A stretch of DNA of 64,000 bases from Mycobacterium adipatum (GCF_001644575.1 NZ_CP015596.1:1426001-1490000), one strand, 5' to 3'. Counted from the stretch's first letter, positions 44,979-54,133 are shown. Program-made: numbers and translations. Notes: generated by a model from the sequence alone, not told the origin.

Positions 44979-45977
44979 GTGGACTTCTCGCCGAACCCGG
45001 AGCAGCAGGCCGTCGCCGATGTGGTGACCTCCGTGCTGGAACGGGACAACAGCTGGGATGCACTGGTGGCCGGTGGAGTCGCCGCACTCGCGGTGCCGGA
45101 GCGCCTCGGTGGTGACGGGCTCGGACTGGCCGAGATCGCGACCGCGCTGACCGAGATCGGCCGGCACGGCACCGTCGGGCCGGCGCTGGCCACCCTCGGT
45201 TTCGGACTGGTGCCGTTGCTGGATCTCGCCTCCGAGGCGCAGCAAGACCGCTATCTGTCCGGTGTCGCCACCGGCGCGGTGCTGTCGGCAGCGCTCAACG
45301 AGCCGGGCACGTCGCTGCCCGACCGCCCTGCGGTCACGCTGGCCGACGGCAAGCTCACCGGCACCAAAATCGGTGTGCCCTATGCCGGAACGGCGCAGTG
45401 GCTGGTGGTCACCGCCGCCGGTGGGGTCGCGGTGATAGCACCGTCCGCGCCCGGGGTGACGCTGACGAAGACACCTGCCTCCAACGGCACCGACGAGTAC
45501 GTGGTGGTGTTCGAAGACGCCGAGGTCGACGGCGTCCTCGACGACGCGAGCATCACCCGGGTCAACCAGCTGGCACTGGCCGCCACCGGCGCCTTCGCCG
45601 CCGGACTGGTCGCCGGCGCGTTGCGGCTCACCGCCGACTACGTGGCCACCCGCGAGCAGTTCGGCCGGCCGCTGTCGACGTTCCAGACCGTCGCCGCTCA
45701 GCTCTCGGAGATCTACATCGCCTCGCGCACCATCTCATTGGTGTCCACGTCGGTGGTGTGGCGACTGGTCGAAGGGCTGAATACCGACGACGATCTGGCG
45801 TTGCTCGGATACTGGCTGACATCGCAGGCGCCGCCGGCGATGCGGTTGTGCCATCACCTGCACGGCGGCATGGGTATGGACATCACCTACCCGATGGACC
45901 GCTACTTCTCCTCGATCAAGGATCTGACCCGGTTGCTGGGCGGTCCGTCATACCGGCTGGATCTGGTGGGGGCGTAA
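44979..45977 (+). CDS. fadE28: FadE28, acyl-CoA dehydrogenase subunit for the C22 propionyl side chain
   Basis: A 332-residue short acyl-CoA dehydrogenase. EQFGRPLSTFQTVAAQLSE near residue 225 and HLHGGMGMDITYPMDR near 295 are the FAD-binding and C-terminal signatures. It pairs with FadE29 in an alpha2-beta2 enzyme that dehydrogenates 3-oxo-4-pregnene-20-carboxyl-CoA. GTG 44979 is preceded by AAGGAG, 20 bp after cyp125. FadE28 is the subunit lacking the usual catalytic Glu in the known enzyme; I have not verified this residue by alignment. Confidence 0.92.
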   Translation: MDFSPNPEQQAVADVVTSVLERDNSWDALVAGGVAALAVPERLGGDGLGLAEIATALTEIGRHGTVGPALATLGFGLVPLLDLASEAQQDRYLSGVATGAVLSAALNEPGTSLPDRPAVTLADGKLTGTKIGVPYAGTAQWLVVTAAGGVAVIAPSAPGVTLTKTPASNGTDEYVVVFEDAEVDGVLDDASITRVNQLALAATGAFAAGLVAGALRLTADYVATREQFGRPLSTFQTVAAQLSEIYIASRTISLVSTSVVWRLVEGLNTDDDLALLGYWLTSQAPPAMRLCHHLHGGMGMDITYPMDRYFSSIKDLTRLLGGPSYRLDLVGA

Positions 45978-46009
45978 TGCGGCGAGCGAAGCGACGGGAG
46001 AATAGCTAG

Positions 46010-47173
46010 ATGTTCATCGAACTGACCTCGGAGCAGCGGTCACTGCAAGCCGAACTGCGCGAGTACTTCTCGACTCTGATCACGCCCGAAGAGGCCGCGG
46101 CGATGGAGTCCGACCGGCACAACGAGGCCTACCGCGCGGTGATCAAGCGGATGGGTTCGGACGGCAAGTTGGGCGTCGGCTGGCCCAAGGAGTACGGCGG
46201 TCTAGGCTTCGGGCCCATCGAACAGCAGATCTTCGTCAACGAGGCGAACCGGGCCGACGTCCCGCTGCCGATGGTGACCCTGCAGACCGTCGGGCCCACC
46301 CTGCAGGTACACGGCACCGAGGCGCAGAAGAAGAAGTTCCTGCCCGGAATCCTTGCCGGTGAAGTGCATTTCGCGATCGGCTACTCCGAGCCCGAGGCCG
46401 GCACCGACCTCGCCGCGTTGCGCACCACCGCGGTGCGTCATGGTGACGAATACATCGTCAACGGGCAGAAGATGTGGACCACCGGTGCGCACGACGCCGA
46501 CTACATCTGGCTGGCCTGTCGCACCGACCCGGAAGCCGCCAAGCACAAAGGCATTTCGATCCTGATCGTCGACACCTCGGATCCCGGTTATTCCTGGACG
46601 CCGATCATCCTCTCCGACGGCGCCCACCACACCAACGCCTCCTACTACAACGATGTTCGGGTGCCCGCCGACATGCTGGTCGGCGAGGAGCACGGCGGTT
46701 GGAAGCTGATCACCACGCAGCTCAATCACGAGCGGGTCGGCCTGGGTCCGGCCGGGCGGATCGCCGGCATCTACGACGAGGTCTACGAATGGGCCTCCAA
46801 ACCGGGCTCGGACGGTGTCACACCGCTCGAGCAGGAGGGTGCGCGCCGGCTGCTGGGCCAGATCAAGTCGATCTGGCGGGTCAACGAACTGTTGAACTGG
46901 CAGGTCGCCGCCTCCGGCGAGACGATCGCCGTCGCGGACGCGGCGGCCACCAAGGTCTTCTCCACCGAACGGATCCAGGAGGTCGGCAGGCTCGCCGAGG
47001 AGGTCGTGGGCCGCTACGGCAACCCCGCCGACCCGGAGACCGGCCGGCTACTGGACTGGCTGGACAAGATGACCAAGCGCAACCTGGTCATCACCTTCGG
47101 CGGTGGCGTCAACGAGGTGATGCGCGAGATGATCGCCGCGTCCGGTCTCAAGGTGCCGAGGGTGCCGCGGTGA
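46010..47173 (+). CDS. fadE29: FadE29, acyl-CoA dehydrogenase partner of FadE28
   Basis: A 387-residue full-length acyl-CoA dehydrogenase with AIGYSEPEAGTDLAALRT near residue 123, VNGQKMWTTGAHDADY near 150 and a C-terminal GGGVNEVMREMIAASGLKVPR. It provides the catalytic base to the FadE28-FadE29 complex that desaturates the last three-carbon side-chain CoA ester. It ends in a GTGA overlap with chsH2, and order equals Rv3544c-Rv3543c-Rv3542c. No strong ribosome site is seen ahead of the ATG at 46010. Confidence 0.92.
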   Translation: MFIELTSEQRSLQAELREYFSTLITPEEAAAMESDRHNEAYRAVIKRMGSDGKLGVGWPKEYGGLGFGPIEQQIFVNEANRADVPLPMVTLQTVGPTLQVHGTEAQKKKFLPGILAGEVHFAIGYSEPEAGTDLAALRTTAVRHGDEYIVNGQKMWTTGAHDADYIWLACRTDPEAAKHKGISILIVDTSDPGYSWTPIILSDGAHHTNASYYNDVRVPADMLVGEEHGGWKLITTQLNHERVGLGPAGRIAGIYDEVYEWASKPGSDGVTPLEQEGARRLLGQIKSIWRVNELLNWQVAASGETIAVADAAATKVFSTERIQEVGRLAEEVVGRYGNPADPETGRLLDWLDKMTKRNLVITFGGGVNEVMREMIAASGLKVPRVPR

Positions 47174-48132
47174 CGGGCGATCTGCGCAGCGGTATCGACG
47201 AGATCGTCGCCGCCGGACGTGGCGAGCCCACCATTGCCCGGGACCCGGTGAACCAGCCGATGATTCACCACTGGACCGATGCGATCGGTGACACCAACCC
47301 GATCTACGTCGACGAGGAGGCCGCCAAGGCTGCCGGGCACGACGGCATCGTGGCTCCGCCCGCGATGATCCAGGTCTGGACCATGATGGGCCTGGGGCGC
47401 ACCCGCTCCGATGACGATCCACTGGCCCGGGCCATGAAGATCTTCGATGACGCCGGGTACGTGGGCGTGGTCGCCACCAACTGCGACCAGACCTATCACC
47501 GCTACCTGAAGCCCGGTGAGTTGGTGGTGATGAGCGCCGAGATTGAGGGCATCGTCGGGCCCAAGCAGACCGCGCTGGGTGAGGGCTACTTCATCAACCA
47601 GAAGATCCGCTGGCACGTAGGCGATGAAGAGGTCGCCGAAATGGACTGGCGCATCATGAAGTTCCTGCCCGCGGCCAATCAAGCCGCAACCGACGCGGCG
47701 GTGATCCCGGAGGATCTCGACCCGGACAAGCTGATGCGGCCGTCGTCCTCGCGCGACACCAAGTTCTTCTGGGACGGCATCAACGCCCATGAGTTGCGCA
47801 TCCAGCGCCGCCCCGACGGGACGCTGCAGCACCCGCCGGTGCCCGCGGTCTGGGCCGACAAGGATGCACCCGCCGACTACGTCGTGGCCTCCGGCAAGGG
47901 CACCGTCTTCAGCTATGTCGTGCACCATGCGCCGAAGGTGCCCGGGCGCACGCTGCCGTTCGTGATCGCGCTCGTCGAACTCGAAGAGGGTGTCCGCATG
48001 CTCGGTGAGCTGCGCGGTATCGACGCGAGCGACGTGAAGATCGGATTGCCGGTACGCGCAACGTATCTCGACTTTCCGGACAGTGATGTCAGCCCGGCCT
48101 GGAGCCTGTACGCATGGGAGGTGACCGCGTGA
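47170..48132 (+). CDS. chsH2: ChsH2, MaoC-like hydratase subunit with C-terminal DUF35 domain
   Basis: A 320-residue two-domain protein. Residues about 1-180 are a MaoC-like hot-dog domain (INQKIRWHVGDEEVAEMDWRIMKF). Residues about 185-320 are DUF35, an OB-fold domain (GKGTVFSYVVHHAPKVPGRTLPFVIALVEL). With ChsH1 it hydrates the C17 side-chain enoyl-CoA, and the DUF35 part docks on Ltp2 for the following aldol cleavage. GTG 47170 overlaps the fadE29 stop. No Cys is present in the DUF35 part, so the zinc ribbon seen in many DUF35 proteins is absent here. Confidence 0.92.
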   Translation: MTGDLRSGIDEIVAAGRGEPTIARDPVNQPMIHHWTDAIGDTNPIYVDEEAAKAAGHDGIVAPPAMIQVWTMMGLGRTRSDDDPLARAMKIFDDAGYVGVVATNCDQTYHRYLKPGELVVMSAEIEGIVGPKQTALGEGYFINQKIRWHVGDEEVAEMDWRIMKFLPAANQAATDAAVIPEDLDPDKLMRPSSSRDTKFFWDGINAHELRIQRRPDGTLQHPPVPAVWADKDAPADYVVASGKGTVFSYVVHHAPKVPGRTLPFVIALVELEEGVRMLGELRGIDASDVKIGLPVRATYLDFPDSDVSPAWSLYAWEVTA

Positions 48133-48521
48133 GCGTGAGTGTGGGCACCAAGCTGCCCGAACTGCAGATTTACGGCGATCCCACGTTCATCGTGTCGACT
48201 GCCATCGCGACCCGCGACTACCAGGACGTGCACCACGACCGGGACAAGGCGCAGGCCAAGGGTTCCAAGGACATCTTCGTCAACATCCTGACCGACACCG
48301 GTCTGGTGGGGCGCTACGTCACCGACTGGGCCGGGCCGAAGGCGAGGGTCAAGTCGATCAAGCTTCGCCTCGGGGTGCCGTGGTACGCCTACGACACCAT
48401 CACCTTCACCGGTGAGGTCACCGATATCGACGGCGATCTCGTGACGTTGAAGGTGGTGGGCGCCAACAGCCTTGGCAACCACGTCATCGCCACGTCCACT
48501 CTGACTTTGGGGGACAAGTGA
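48129..48521 (+). CDS. chsH1: ChsH1, MaoC-like hydratase subunit
   Basis: A 130-residue single hot-dog domain. The hydratase motif region is RDYQDVHHDRDKAQAKGSKDIFVN near residues 30-53, with Asp and His of the catalytic dyad visible. It forms a 2:2 complex with ChsH2. GTG 48129 overlaps the chsH2 stop (GTGA); a second in-frame GTG two codons later and an ATG at 48114 are alternatives. It ends overlapping ltp2 by 4 bp. Confidence 0.92.
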   Translation: MSVSVGTKLPELQIYGDPTFIVSTAIATRDYQDVHHDRDKAQAKGSKDIFVNILTDTGLVGRYVTDWAGPKARVKSIKLRLGVPWYAYDTITFTGEVTDIDGDLVTLKVVGANSLGNHVIATSTLTLGDK

Positions 48522-49696
48522 CGCTCTCCGGCAAGGCCGGGTTATCCGGAAAAGCAGCGATCGCCGGCATCGGCGCCACCGACTTCTCCAAGAACTCCGG
48601 CCGCAGCGAGCTGCGGCTGGCCGCCGAGGCGGTGCTCGACGCGCTCGACGATGCGGGCCTGACCCCCGCCGATGTCGACGGCCTGGTGACCTTCACAATG
48701 GATTCCAACCTGGAGACCGCGGTGGCGCGGTCCACCGGGATCGGGGATCTGAAGTTCTTCAGCCAGATCGGGTACGGCGGCGGCGCTGCGGCGGCGACCG
48801 TCCAGCAGGCCGCCCTGGCGGTCGCGACGGGCGTGGCCGAGGTGGTCGTCGCCTACCGTGCCTTCAACGAGCGCTCGGAATTCCGTTTCGGTCAGGTGAT
48901 GAGCGGTCTGACCATCAATGCCGACTCCCGCGGTGTCGAGTACAGCTGGTCCTACCCGCACGGCCTGAGCACCCCGGCCGCCTCGGTGGCGATGATCGCC
49001 CAGCGCTACATGCACGAATACGGGGCCACCAGTGCGGATTTCGGCGCCGTCTCGGTCGCCGACCGCAAACATGCCGCCAACAATCCGAAGGCACACTTCT
49101 ACGGCAAGCCGATCACCATCGAGGATCACCAGAACTCGCGGTGGATCGCCGAACCGCTACGGCTGCTGGATTGCTGCCAGGAAACCGACGGCGGGGTGGC
49201 GATCGTGGTCACCACCCCGGAGCGGGCCCGCGACCTGCGGCATCGGCCGGCGATCATCGAGGCCGCCGCCCAGGGCGCCGGCACCGACCAGTTCACCATG
49301 TACTCCTACTACCGCGAGGAACTCGGCCTGCCCGAGATGGGCCTGGTCGGCCGCCAGCTCTGGGAGCAGAGCGGACTGTCGCCGGCCGATATCCAAACCG
49401 CGATCCTGTATGACCACTTCACCCCCTATACGCTGATCCAGCTGGAGGAACTCGGCTTCTGCGGCAAGGGCGAGGCCAAGGATTTCATCGCCGGCGGCGC
49501 CATCGAACTCGGTGGGAAGTTACCCATCAACACGCACGGCGGTCAGCTCGGTGAGGCCTATATCCACGGCATGAACGGCATCGCCGAGGGCGTGCGCCAG
49601 TTGCGCGGAACCTCGGTCAACCAGGTCGACAATGTCGAACATGTGCTGGTCACAGCGGGTACGGGTGTGCCGACCTCGGGTCTGATCCTCGGGTAA
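48518..49696 (+). CDS. ltp2: Ltp2, thiolase-like retro-aldolase that releases the C17 side chain
   Basis: A 392-residue thiolase-superfamily protein lacking the usual pair of thiolase Cys; instead it acts as an aldolase with conserved Tyr residues, splitting 17-hydroxy-3-oxo-4-pregnene-20-carboxyl-CoA into androstenedione and propionyl-CoA together with the ChsH2 DUF35 domain. Seen are AAIAGIGATDFSKNSGR near the N-terminus, PINTHGGQLGEAYIHGMNG near residue 332 and the late AGTGVPTSGLIL. GTG 48518 overlaps chsH1. Last sterol gene of this operon. Confidence 0.93.
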   Translation: MTLSGKAGLSGKAAIAGIGATDFSKNSGRSELRLAAEAVLDALDDAGLTPADVDGLVTFTMDSNLETAVARSTGIGDLKFFSQIGYGGGAAAATVQQAALAVATGVAEVVVAYRAFNERSEFRFGQVMSGLTINADSRGVEYSWSYPHGLSTPAASVAMIAQRYMHEYGATSADFGAVSVADRKHAANNPKAHFYGKPITIEDHQNSRWIAEPLRLLDCCQETDGGVAIVVTTPERARDLRHRPAIIEAAAQGAGTDQFTMYSYYREELGLPEMGLVGRQLWEQSGLSPADIQTAILYDHFTPYTLIQLEELGFCGKGEAKDFIAGGAIELGGKLPINTHGGQLGEAYIHGMNGIAEGVRQLRGTSVNQVDNVEHVLVTAGTGVPTSGLILG

Positions 49697-49739
49697 TTAG
49701 TGTGCCGACCCAGGTGGGGGGCACGGTAATCTCGAGCCC

Positions 49740-50846
49740 ATGGGGATCCAGCCTGACGTGAGCCCATACGGGGGGCAGACGGTCACCGGCCCGGGTTGGC
49801 CGAACGTCGACGAGAACGCGCTGGCCGCGGCGGCGGCACAGTACGAGGCATTGGCGGCCAAGATCAGTGGCACGGTGGTGCCGCAGCAGCAGGCCCAGCT
49901 GATGAAGATGACCGGTGACTGGCTGGGCACGGGTTCGGCGGCGGCGGCCGGTGAGGCCAGCTCCATCATCGGCAGCCACGAGTCCAATGCCGCGCAGGCG
50001 GCGGCCATCGCGGCCAAGCTGCGCACGATGGAGGCCACGGTCATCCAGACCAAGACGATGGCGAACATCGTCGCGCAGGAAACCCAGGCCGAGTGCATGG
50101 CGATCCAGTCGATGCCGGTCAGCAACACCCAGGCGCTGGTGCAGAGCCGGATCATGCTCGGCCTGTCGCAGAACACCGCCACCGTCACCGCCAACGCCGG
50201 CACCATGGCCAACGCCATCGGTGCGCCGGCCAGCACACCCAGCCCGGGCGCGCCGGCGGTGGGGCCCCAGCAGGCCGCCGGTATGGCGGGCCAGGATCCG
50301 GGGCAGGCCATGCAGATGATGGGCCAGCTGGCCGGTTTGGTCGGTCAGATCCCGCAAATGCTCGGTCAGGCGATGGGCCAGGTCACCCAGGCTCCGCAGC
50401 AGCTGATGCAGAGCGTCGGGCAACCACTGCAGCAGCTCACCTCGATGTTCGGCCAGGGCGCCGGGGGTTCGGGTCTCGGCGCGGTGTCGCCCTTCTCCGC
50501 GTTTTCGAACCACCCGCTGGCCGGTGGCAGTGGAGCCGGCGCCGGGGCGGGCATGGTCCGGGCGGCCGGTCTGCCCGGGGGTGGCGGCGGGTCGGCCCAG
50601 TCACCGCTGATGGCGAGCCTGGTCGGAAACACCGGGCCCGTGTCGGTGGCGCCGGCCCCGGGCGCCAATGCCGGTGGCGGTGCCGTCGGAGGCATGGCGC
50701 CGGTGGCCGCCGGTGGCGGCATGGGTGGTGGCATGGGGCCGATGATGGGGCAGCGCGGGACCAGCGGGGGGACGACATCCGGCTTGGCGTTACCCGCGGC
50801 CCTGGAATACGACCTGGCCGAAGACGATGTCGACGAGGACTGGTGA
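49740..50846 (+). CDS. PPE-like ESX-associated protein
   Basis: A 368-residue protein. The first about 180 residues are Ala-rich helices with a WxG turn in TGDWLGTGSAAAAGEA near residue 65, the helical hairpin arrangement of PPE/WXG-type ESX substrates. The rest is Gln/Pro/Gly/Met-rich low-complexity sequence (MGQLAGLVGQIPQMLGQ, then GGGMGGGMGPMM) ending acidic with DDVDEDW. There is no signal peptide. It follows ltp2 by 43 bp and precedes a PE-like partner. In M. tuberculosis a PPE gene (PPE63) lies at the equivalent place next to ltp2, though the sequences differ in type as far as I can judge. Confidence 0.65.
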   Translation: MGIQPDVSPYGGQTVTGPGWPNVDENALAAAAAQYEALAAKISGTVVPQQQAQLMKMTGDWLGTGSAAAAGEASSIIGSHESNAAQAAAIAAKLRTMEATVIQTKTMANIVAQETQAECMAIQSMPVSNTQALVQSRIMLGLSQNTATVTANAGTMANAIGAPASTPSPGAPAVGPQQAAGMAGQDPGQAMQMMGQLAGLVGQIPQMLGQAMGQVTQAPQQLMQSVGQPLQQLTSMFGQGAGGSGLGAVSPFSAFSNHPLAGGSGAGAGAGMVRAAGLPGGGGGSAQSPLMASLVGNTGPVSVAPAPGANAGGGAVGGMAPVAAGGGMGGGMGPMMGQRGTSGGTTSGLALPAALEYDLAEDDVDEDW

Positions 50847-50853
50847 CGGCGCG

Positions 50854-51585
50854 GTGACAAGTTTCGAGAAACCCGAGAACATCAGCTGGGAGGCCGCGAC
50901 GGTCGAACTCCCGCCGATGCCGGTGATCCCGCCCGGCGCGGATGCGATGAGCATGACGATTTCAGCCGTGCTGCCCACGCTGGAGGCGATGATGACCGCC
51001 AACGTGACTTCGCTTGCGGCCAAGGAGAACACGTTCTCCGGCAAGGTCGGTGCGGCGCAGGCCGCTTACAACGTCGGCGACGAATCCGCCGGCCAGTCGG
51101 TGGGTCAGTCCGGTGACATGCTCGGCCAGCTCACCGGTCAGCTGGGGCAGCTCGCACAGATGCCGCAGCAGGCGGCGAGCAGCCTCGGCGGTGGCCAGGG
51201 TGGCGGCTTCGGTCAGTTGATCCAGCAGGCCATGCAGGCGGCGCAGGGCGCCGTGCAGCAGGGCACCCAGGCCGCGCAGCAGGGTCAGGGGCCGGGTGGG
51301 GGTCCTGGTGGTCCACCACCGGGGATGCCCGGTGCACCGACACCCGAACAGCGCGAGAACGAGCAGAACGCGCGCGACGAACAGCAAGACCAGCGCGAAG
51401 CACAGCAGGACGAGCGTCAGGCCGCCCAGGATGCCCGCGATGAGCAGCAGGACCGGCGTCAGGCGGTGCTGGATTCACGCGAGCACGGGGCGGCCGGTGG
51501 TTCCACCGCGGGGCCGGCGCCCGTCGCACCGCATGGTCCGTCGCGGCCGACCTCCGGCGGCGAGGACCTGGCTAAGCAGGTGTGA
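50854..51585 (+). CDS. PE/EspC-like ESX-associated protein with a YxxxD motif
   Basis: About 243 residues. The first 90 are helical with QAAYNVGDESAGQS near residue 75, matching the YxxxD/E type VII secretion signal. Then come Gln/Gly-rich repeats and a highly charged segment of about 60 residues (Glu, Gln, Arg, Asp; repeated DEQQD/DERQ units), likely coiled coil. The GTG at 50854 is used; an ATG at 50827 would overlap the upstream gene by 20 bp. Together with the WxG-bearing neighbour it looks like a secreted heterodimer pair. Confidence 0.65.
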   Translation: MTSFEKPENISWEAATVELPPMPVIPPGADAMSMTISAVLPTLEAMMTANVTSLAAKENTFSGKVGAAQAAYNVGDESAGQSVGQSGDMLGQLTGQLGQLAQMPQQAASSLGGGQGGGFGQLIQQAMQAAQGAVQQGTQAAQQGQGPGGGPGGPPPGMPGAPTPEQRENEQNARDEQQDQREAQQDERQAAQDARDEQQDRRQAVLDSREHGAAGGSTAGPAPVAPHGPSRPTSGGEDLAKQV

Positions 51586-52432
51586 GTTCGACCCCGGACA
51601 GCACCACGGTGTTGTCCCTGCTGGGGGCGGTGAGCGTCCCGATGTACTTGCCGTCCTGGCGCCAGATGTTGGCCTGCAATGTCTCGCCGGGGATGACGGT
51701 GCCGGCGAACCGGGCGCCGTAGCTGCCGACAGCGCTCACGTCGGCGTCAAGGAAGTGGTCCACGATGGCCTTGGCGCCGATGCCGTAGGTGCACAGGCCG
51801 TGCAGGATCGGCCGGTCGAATCCGGCGGCCTTCGCGAAGCCGGGATCCGAGTGCAGCGGGTTGCGGTCCCCGCACAGCCGGTACAGCAGCGCCTGCTGCG
51901 GCAGCGTCGGAATGGCGATCTCGGCATCGGGTGCGCGGTCGGGCAGTTCCACCGAGGTGGACGGTCCGCGTTCGCCGCCGAAGCCGCCCTCGCCGCGGGC
52001 GAAGATGGAACGTTTCGTCGTCCACAGCACCTTGCCGGACGCATCGGTCACGGTGGATTCGCTGACGATGACGGCGGCCTTGCCCTTGTCCCAGATCTCG
52101 GTGAAGCGCTGCTTGGACCAGGCCGTGCCGCTGGTCGGGATGGGACCCGGCACGGTCACGGCCTCGCTGGCGTGCAGCACCTTGGACAGCTCGATGTCGA
52201 TACCGGGGAACTGCACCGTCGGCGCCTCGGTCATGTGGAAGCTGGCCGCCACATTGCCGAAGGTCGGCAGCACCTGCGGGGTGTTGTCCGTCAGGTACCG
52301 CAGCTCGCGCTCATCCATCGGATCGGCACCGGCCCCGAGACCGAGGTGGTACAGCTGGATGTCGCTGCTGGTCCACGAGAACTCGATGGGGTCAAGATCG
52401 GCGGCGAGCGCCAAGGCGGCATCGATCGGCAT
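51572..52432 (-). CDS. chsH3: ChsH3, MaoC-family enoyl-CoA hydratase of sterol side-chain oxidation
   Basis: A 286-residue double hot-dog hydratase. The second domain has the hydratase 2 motif in YRLCGDRNPLHSDPGFAKAAGFDRPILHGLCTYG near residues 182-215, with Asp, Asn and His in place. Position directly after kstD equals Rv3538, shown to hydrate a C24-type 22-enoyl-CoA in the side chain. ATG 52432 begins right after the kstD stop; the upstream ATG at 52450 would overlap kstD. Its 3' end overlaps the PE-like gene by 14 bp. Confidence 0.88.
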   Translation of the reverse strand: MPIDAALALAADLDPIEFSWTSSDIQLYHLGLGAGADPMDERELRYLTDNTPQVLPTFGNVAASFHMTEAPTVQFPGIDIELSKVLHASEAVTVPGPIPTSGTAWSKQRFTEIWDKGKAAVIVSESTVTDASGKVLWTTKRSIFARGEGGFGGERGPSTSVELPDRAPDAEIAIPTLPQQALLYRLCGDRNPLHSDPGFAKAAGFDRPILHGLCTYGIGAKAIVDHFLDADVSAVGSYGARFAGTVIPGETLQANIWRQDGKYIGTLTAPSRDNTVVLSGVELTPA

Positions 52433-52433
52433 A

Positions 52434-54116
52434 TCAGCCCTTTCCGGCAACGGCGAGCGCGGCCAGGTATCCGAAGGTCATGGCCGGACCGATGGTGCCG
52501 CCCGGACCGGGGTAGGTGTGGCCCATCACCGGCGAGCTGACATTACCGGCGGCGTACAGCCCCTCGATCACGGAGTTGTCGTCACGCAGGGCGCGCCCGT
52601 CGTTGTCGGTGCGGATACCGCCCTTGGTGCCGAGATCGCCGGGCACCATCTTCGCGGCGTAGAACGGCCCGTGCTTGATCTCGCCCAGGTTCGGGTTGGG
52701 CTTGACGGTGGGGTCGCCGTAGTAGCGGTCATAGGCGCTGTCGCCGCGGTGGAAGTCCTCGTCGACCCCGGAGCGGGCGAAACCGTTGAACCGTTCGACG
52801 GTGGCGGCCAGCGCATCGGCCGCCAGGCCGGTCTTCTCGGCAAGTTCGGCCAGCGTGTCCGCCTTGACGACGACGCCGGACTCCAGCCACTTCTTCGGAA
52901 TGCGTTGTCCCGGCTGAAGTCCCGCGAAGATGTACCGGTCGCGGTATTGCTGGTCGAAGATCAGCCACGCCGGCACGTTCTCGCCGGGACCCTCGCCCTG
53001 CCCGTACCGGCCGCCGTACATGTGGTGGCAGGCCTCGACGTAGGGCATCGACTCGTTCATGAACCGCTTGGCGGACATGTTGACGATGATCGACCCGGGC
53101 GAATTGCGTTCCGACAGAGCGAACCACGGCGCGTCGACCAGCGGAACCGTCGGGCCCCACCACGAGTCCTCCATGAGTTCCAACGCGGCACCCAGCTTTT
53201 CGGCGGCCAGGATGCCGTCACCGGTGTTGGCGGCGGCACCCACCGTCCACTCGGTGGTGATCGGGGCGCGTTGGTACTTCACCCGCATCTGCTCGTTGTG
53301 TTCGAACCCGCCCGAGCCCAGGATCACGCCCTTGCGGGCCCGGATCAGGGTGGGCTCGGCACTTTCGGGATCCTGGGTGTTGCGCACATAGATCCCGCGC
53401 ACGACGCCGTCTTCGAGGTACAGATCGGTCAGCGCGGTGTTGAGCAGGACCGGAACGCCGGCCCGCTGCAACCCGATGCGCAGCGGAGCGATCAGCGCCC
53501 GGCCCATACCGACCAGGTTCTTGCCCGTCGCGTTGGCCCACACCGAGCGCACCCCGACCTTGATGCTGCGCAGCACGCCACGCGGATGGCGTTTGAGTTG
53601 GTTGAGCCGCACGTAATCCTGCTGCAACACCACCATGTTCATCGGCACCTTGCCGTACGGCGGCTCCAGGCCCGCCTCATCGGCGCCGAGCTTCTTGGCG
53701 TTGAACGGTTTGGGTTCCACCGAGCGGCCGGTGGCCTTGCCGCCGGGGGTCTCCGGGTAGTAGTCGGAGTAACCCGGAACCCAGCACAGCTTCAGCGGCG
53801 AGTGCTTGAGCACGAACGACAACATCTCCGGACCGCGGTCCAGATACGTGTCGATCTTCTCCGCGGGCACCACGTCACCGATGATCGCGTGCAGATACTT
53901 GCGCGCCTCCTCGGCGGTGTCCTTGACGCCGTCCCGCTTGAGGACTTCGTTGTTCGGGATCCACACGCCGCCACCTGACCGCGCAGTGGAACCGCCATAG
54001 TGCGGGGCCTTCTCAACGACTACTGTCGAGAGGCCCTGGTGAGCAGCGGTGAGGGCGGCGACCATGCCGGCAGCGCCGCTGCCGACCACGACGACGTCGT
54101 ACTCCTGTCCAGTCAT
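52434..54116 (-). CDS. kstD: KstD, 3-ketosteroid delta1-dehydrogenase
   Basis: A 560-residue FAD flavoenzyme that introduces the 1,2 double bond of ring A. The dinucleotide motif VVVVGSGAAGMVAALTAA is at residues about 7-24, YGGSTARSGGGVW near 40, and the C-terminal NVSSPVMGHTYPGPGGTIGPAMTFG near 520 matches the KstD substrate/FAD signature. ATG 54116 agrees with other mycobacterial KstD proteins; the TTG frame further up runs through the KstR box. The start is two bases from that box and nine from TATAAC, so its mRNA is nearly leaderless. Confidence 0.95.
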   Translation of the reverse strand: MTGQEYDVVVVGSGAAGMVAALTAAHQGLSTVVVEKAPHYGGSTARSGGGVWIPNNEVLKRDGVKDTAEEARKYLHAIIGDVVPAEKIDTYLDRGPEMLSFVLKHSPLKLCWVPGYSDYYPETPGGKATGRSVEPKPFNAKKLGADEAGLEPPYGKVPMNMVVLQQDYVRLNQLKRHPRGVLRSIKVGVRSVWANATGKNLVGMGRALIAPLRIGLQRAGVPVLLNTALTDLYLEDGVVRGIYVRNTQDPESAEPTLIRARKGVILGSGGFEHNEQMRVKYQRAPITTEWTVGAAANTGDGILAAEKLGAALELMEDSWWGPTVPLVDAPWFALSERNSPGSIIVNMSAKRFMNESMPYVEACHHMYGGRYGQGEGPGENVPAWLIFDQQYRDRYIFAGLQPGQRIPKKWLESGVVVKADTLAELAEKTGLAADALAATVERFNGFARSGVDEDFHRGDSAYDRYYGDPTVKPNPNLGEIKHGPFYAAKMVPGDLGTKGGIRTDNDGRALRDDNSVIEGLYAAGNVSSPVMGHTYPGPGGTIGPAMTFGYLAALAVAGKG

Positions 54117-54117
54117 G

Positions 54118-54133
54118 TAGAACACGTTATAGA
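54118..54133. promoter_or_regulatory. KstR operator between kstD and hsaE with overlapping -10 elements
   Basis: TAGAACACGTTATA at 54118-54131 fits TnnAACnnGTTnnA. Minus-strand TATAAC (54126-54131) serves kstD. Plus-strand TATAGA (54128-54133) is a -10 candidate for hsaE and ends six bases before an in-frame GTG at 54140. Operator and both promoter elements overlap almost completely, predicting tight joint repression. Confidence 0.9.

Noticed and set aside
51789-53978. A 729-codon frame antisense to chsH3 and kstD
   Set aside because: It crosses two well-supported genes and has no recognisable motif.
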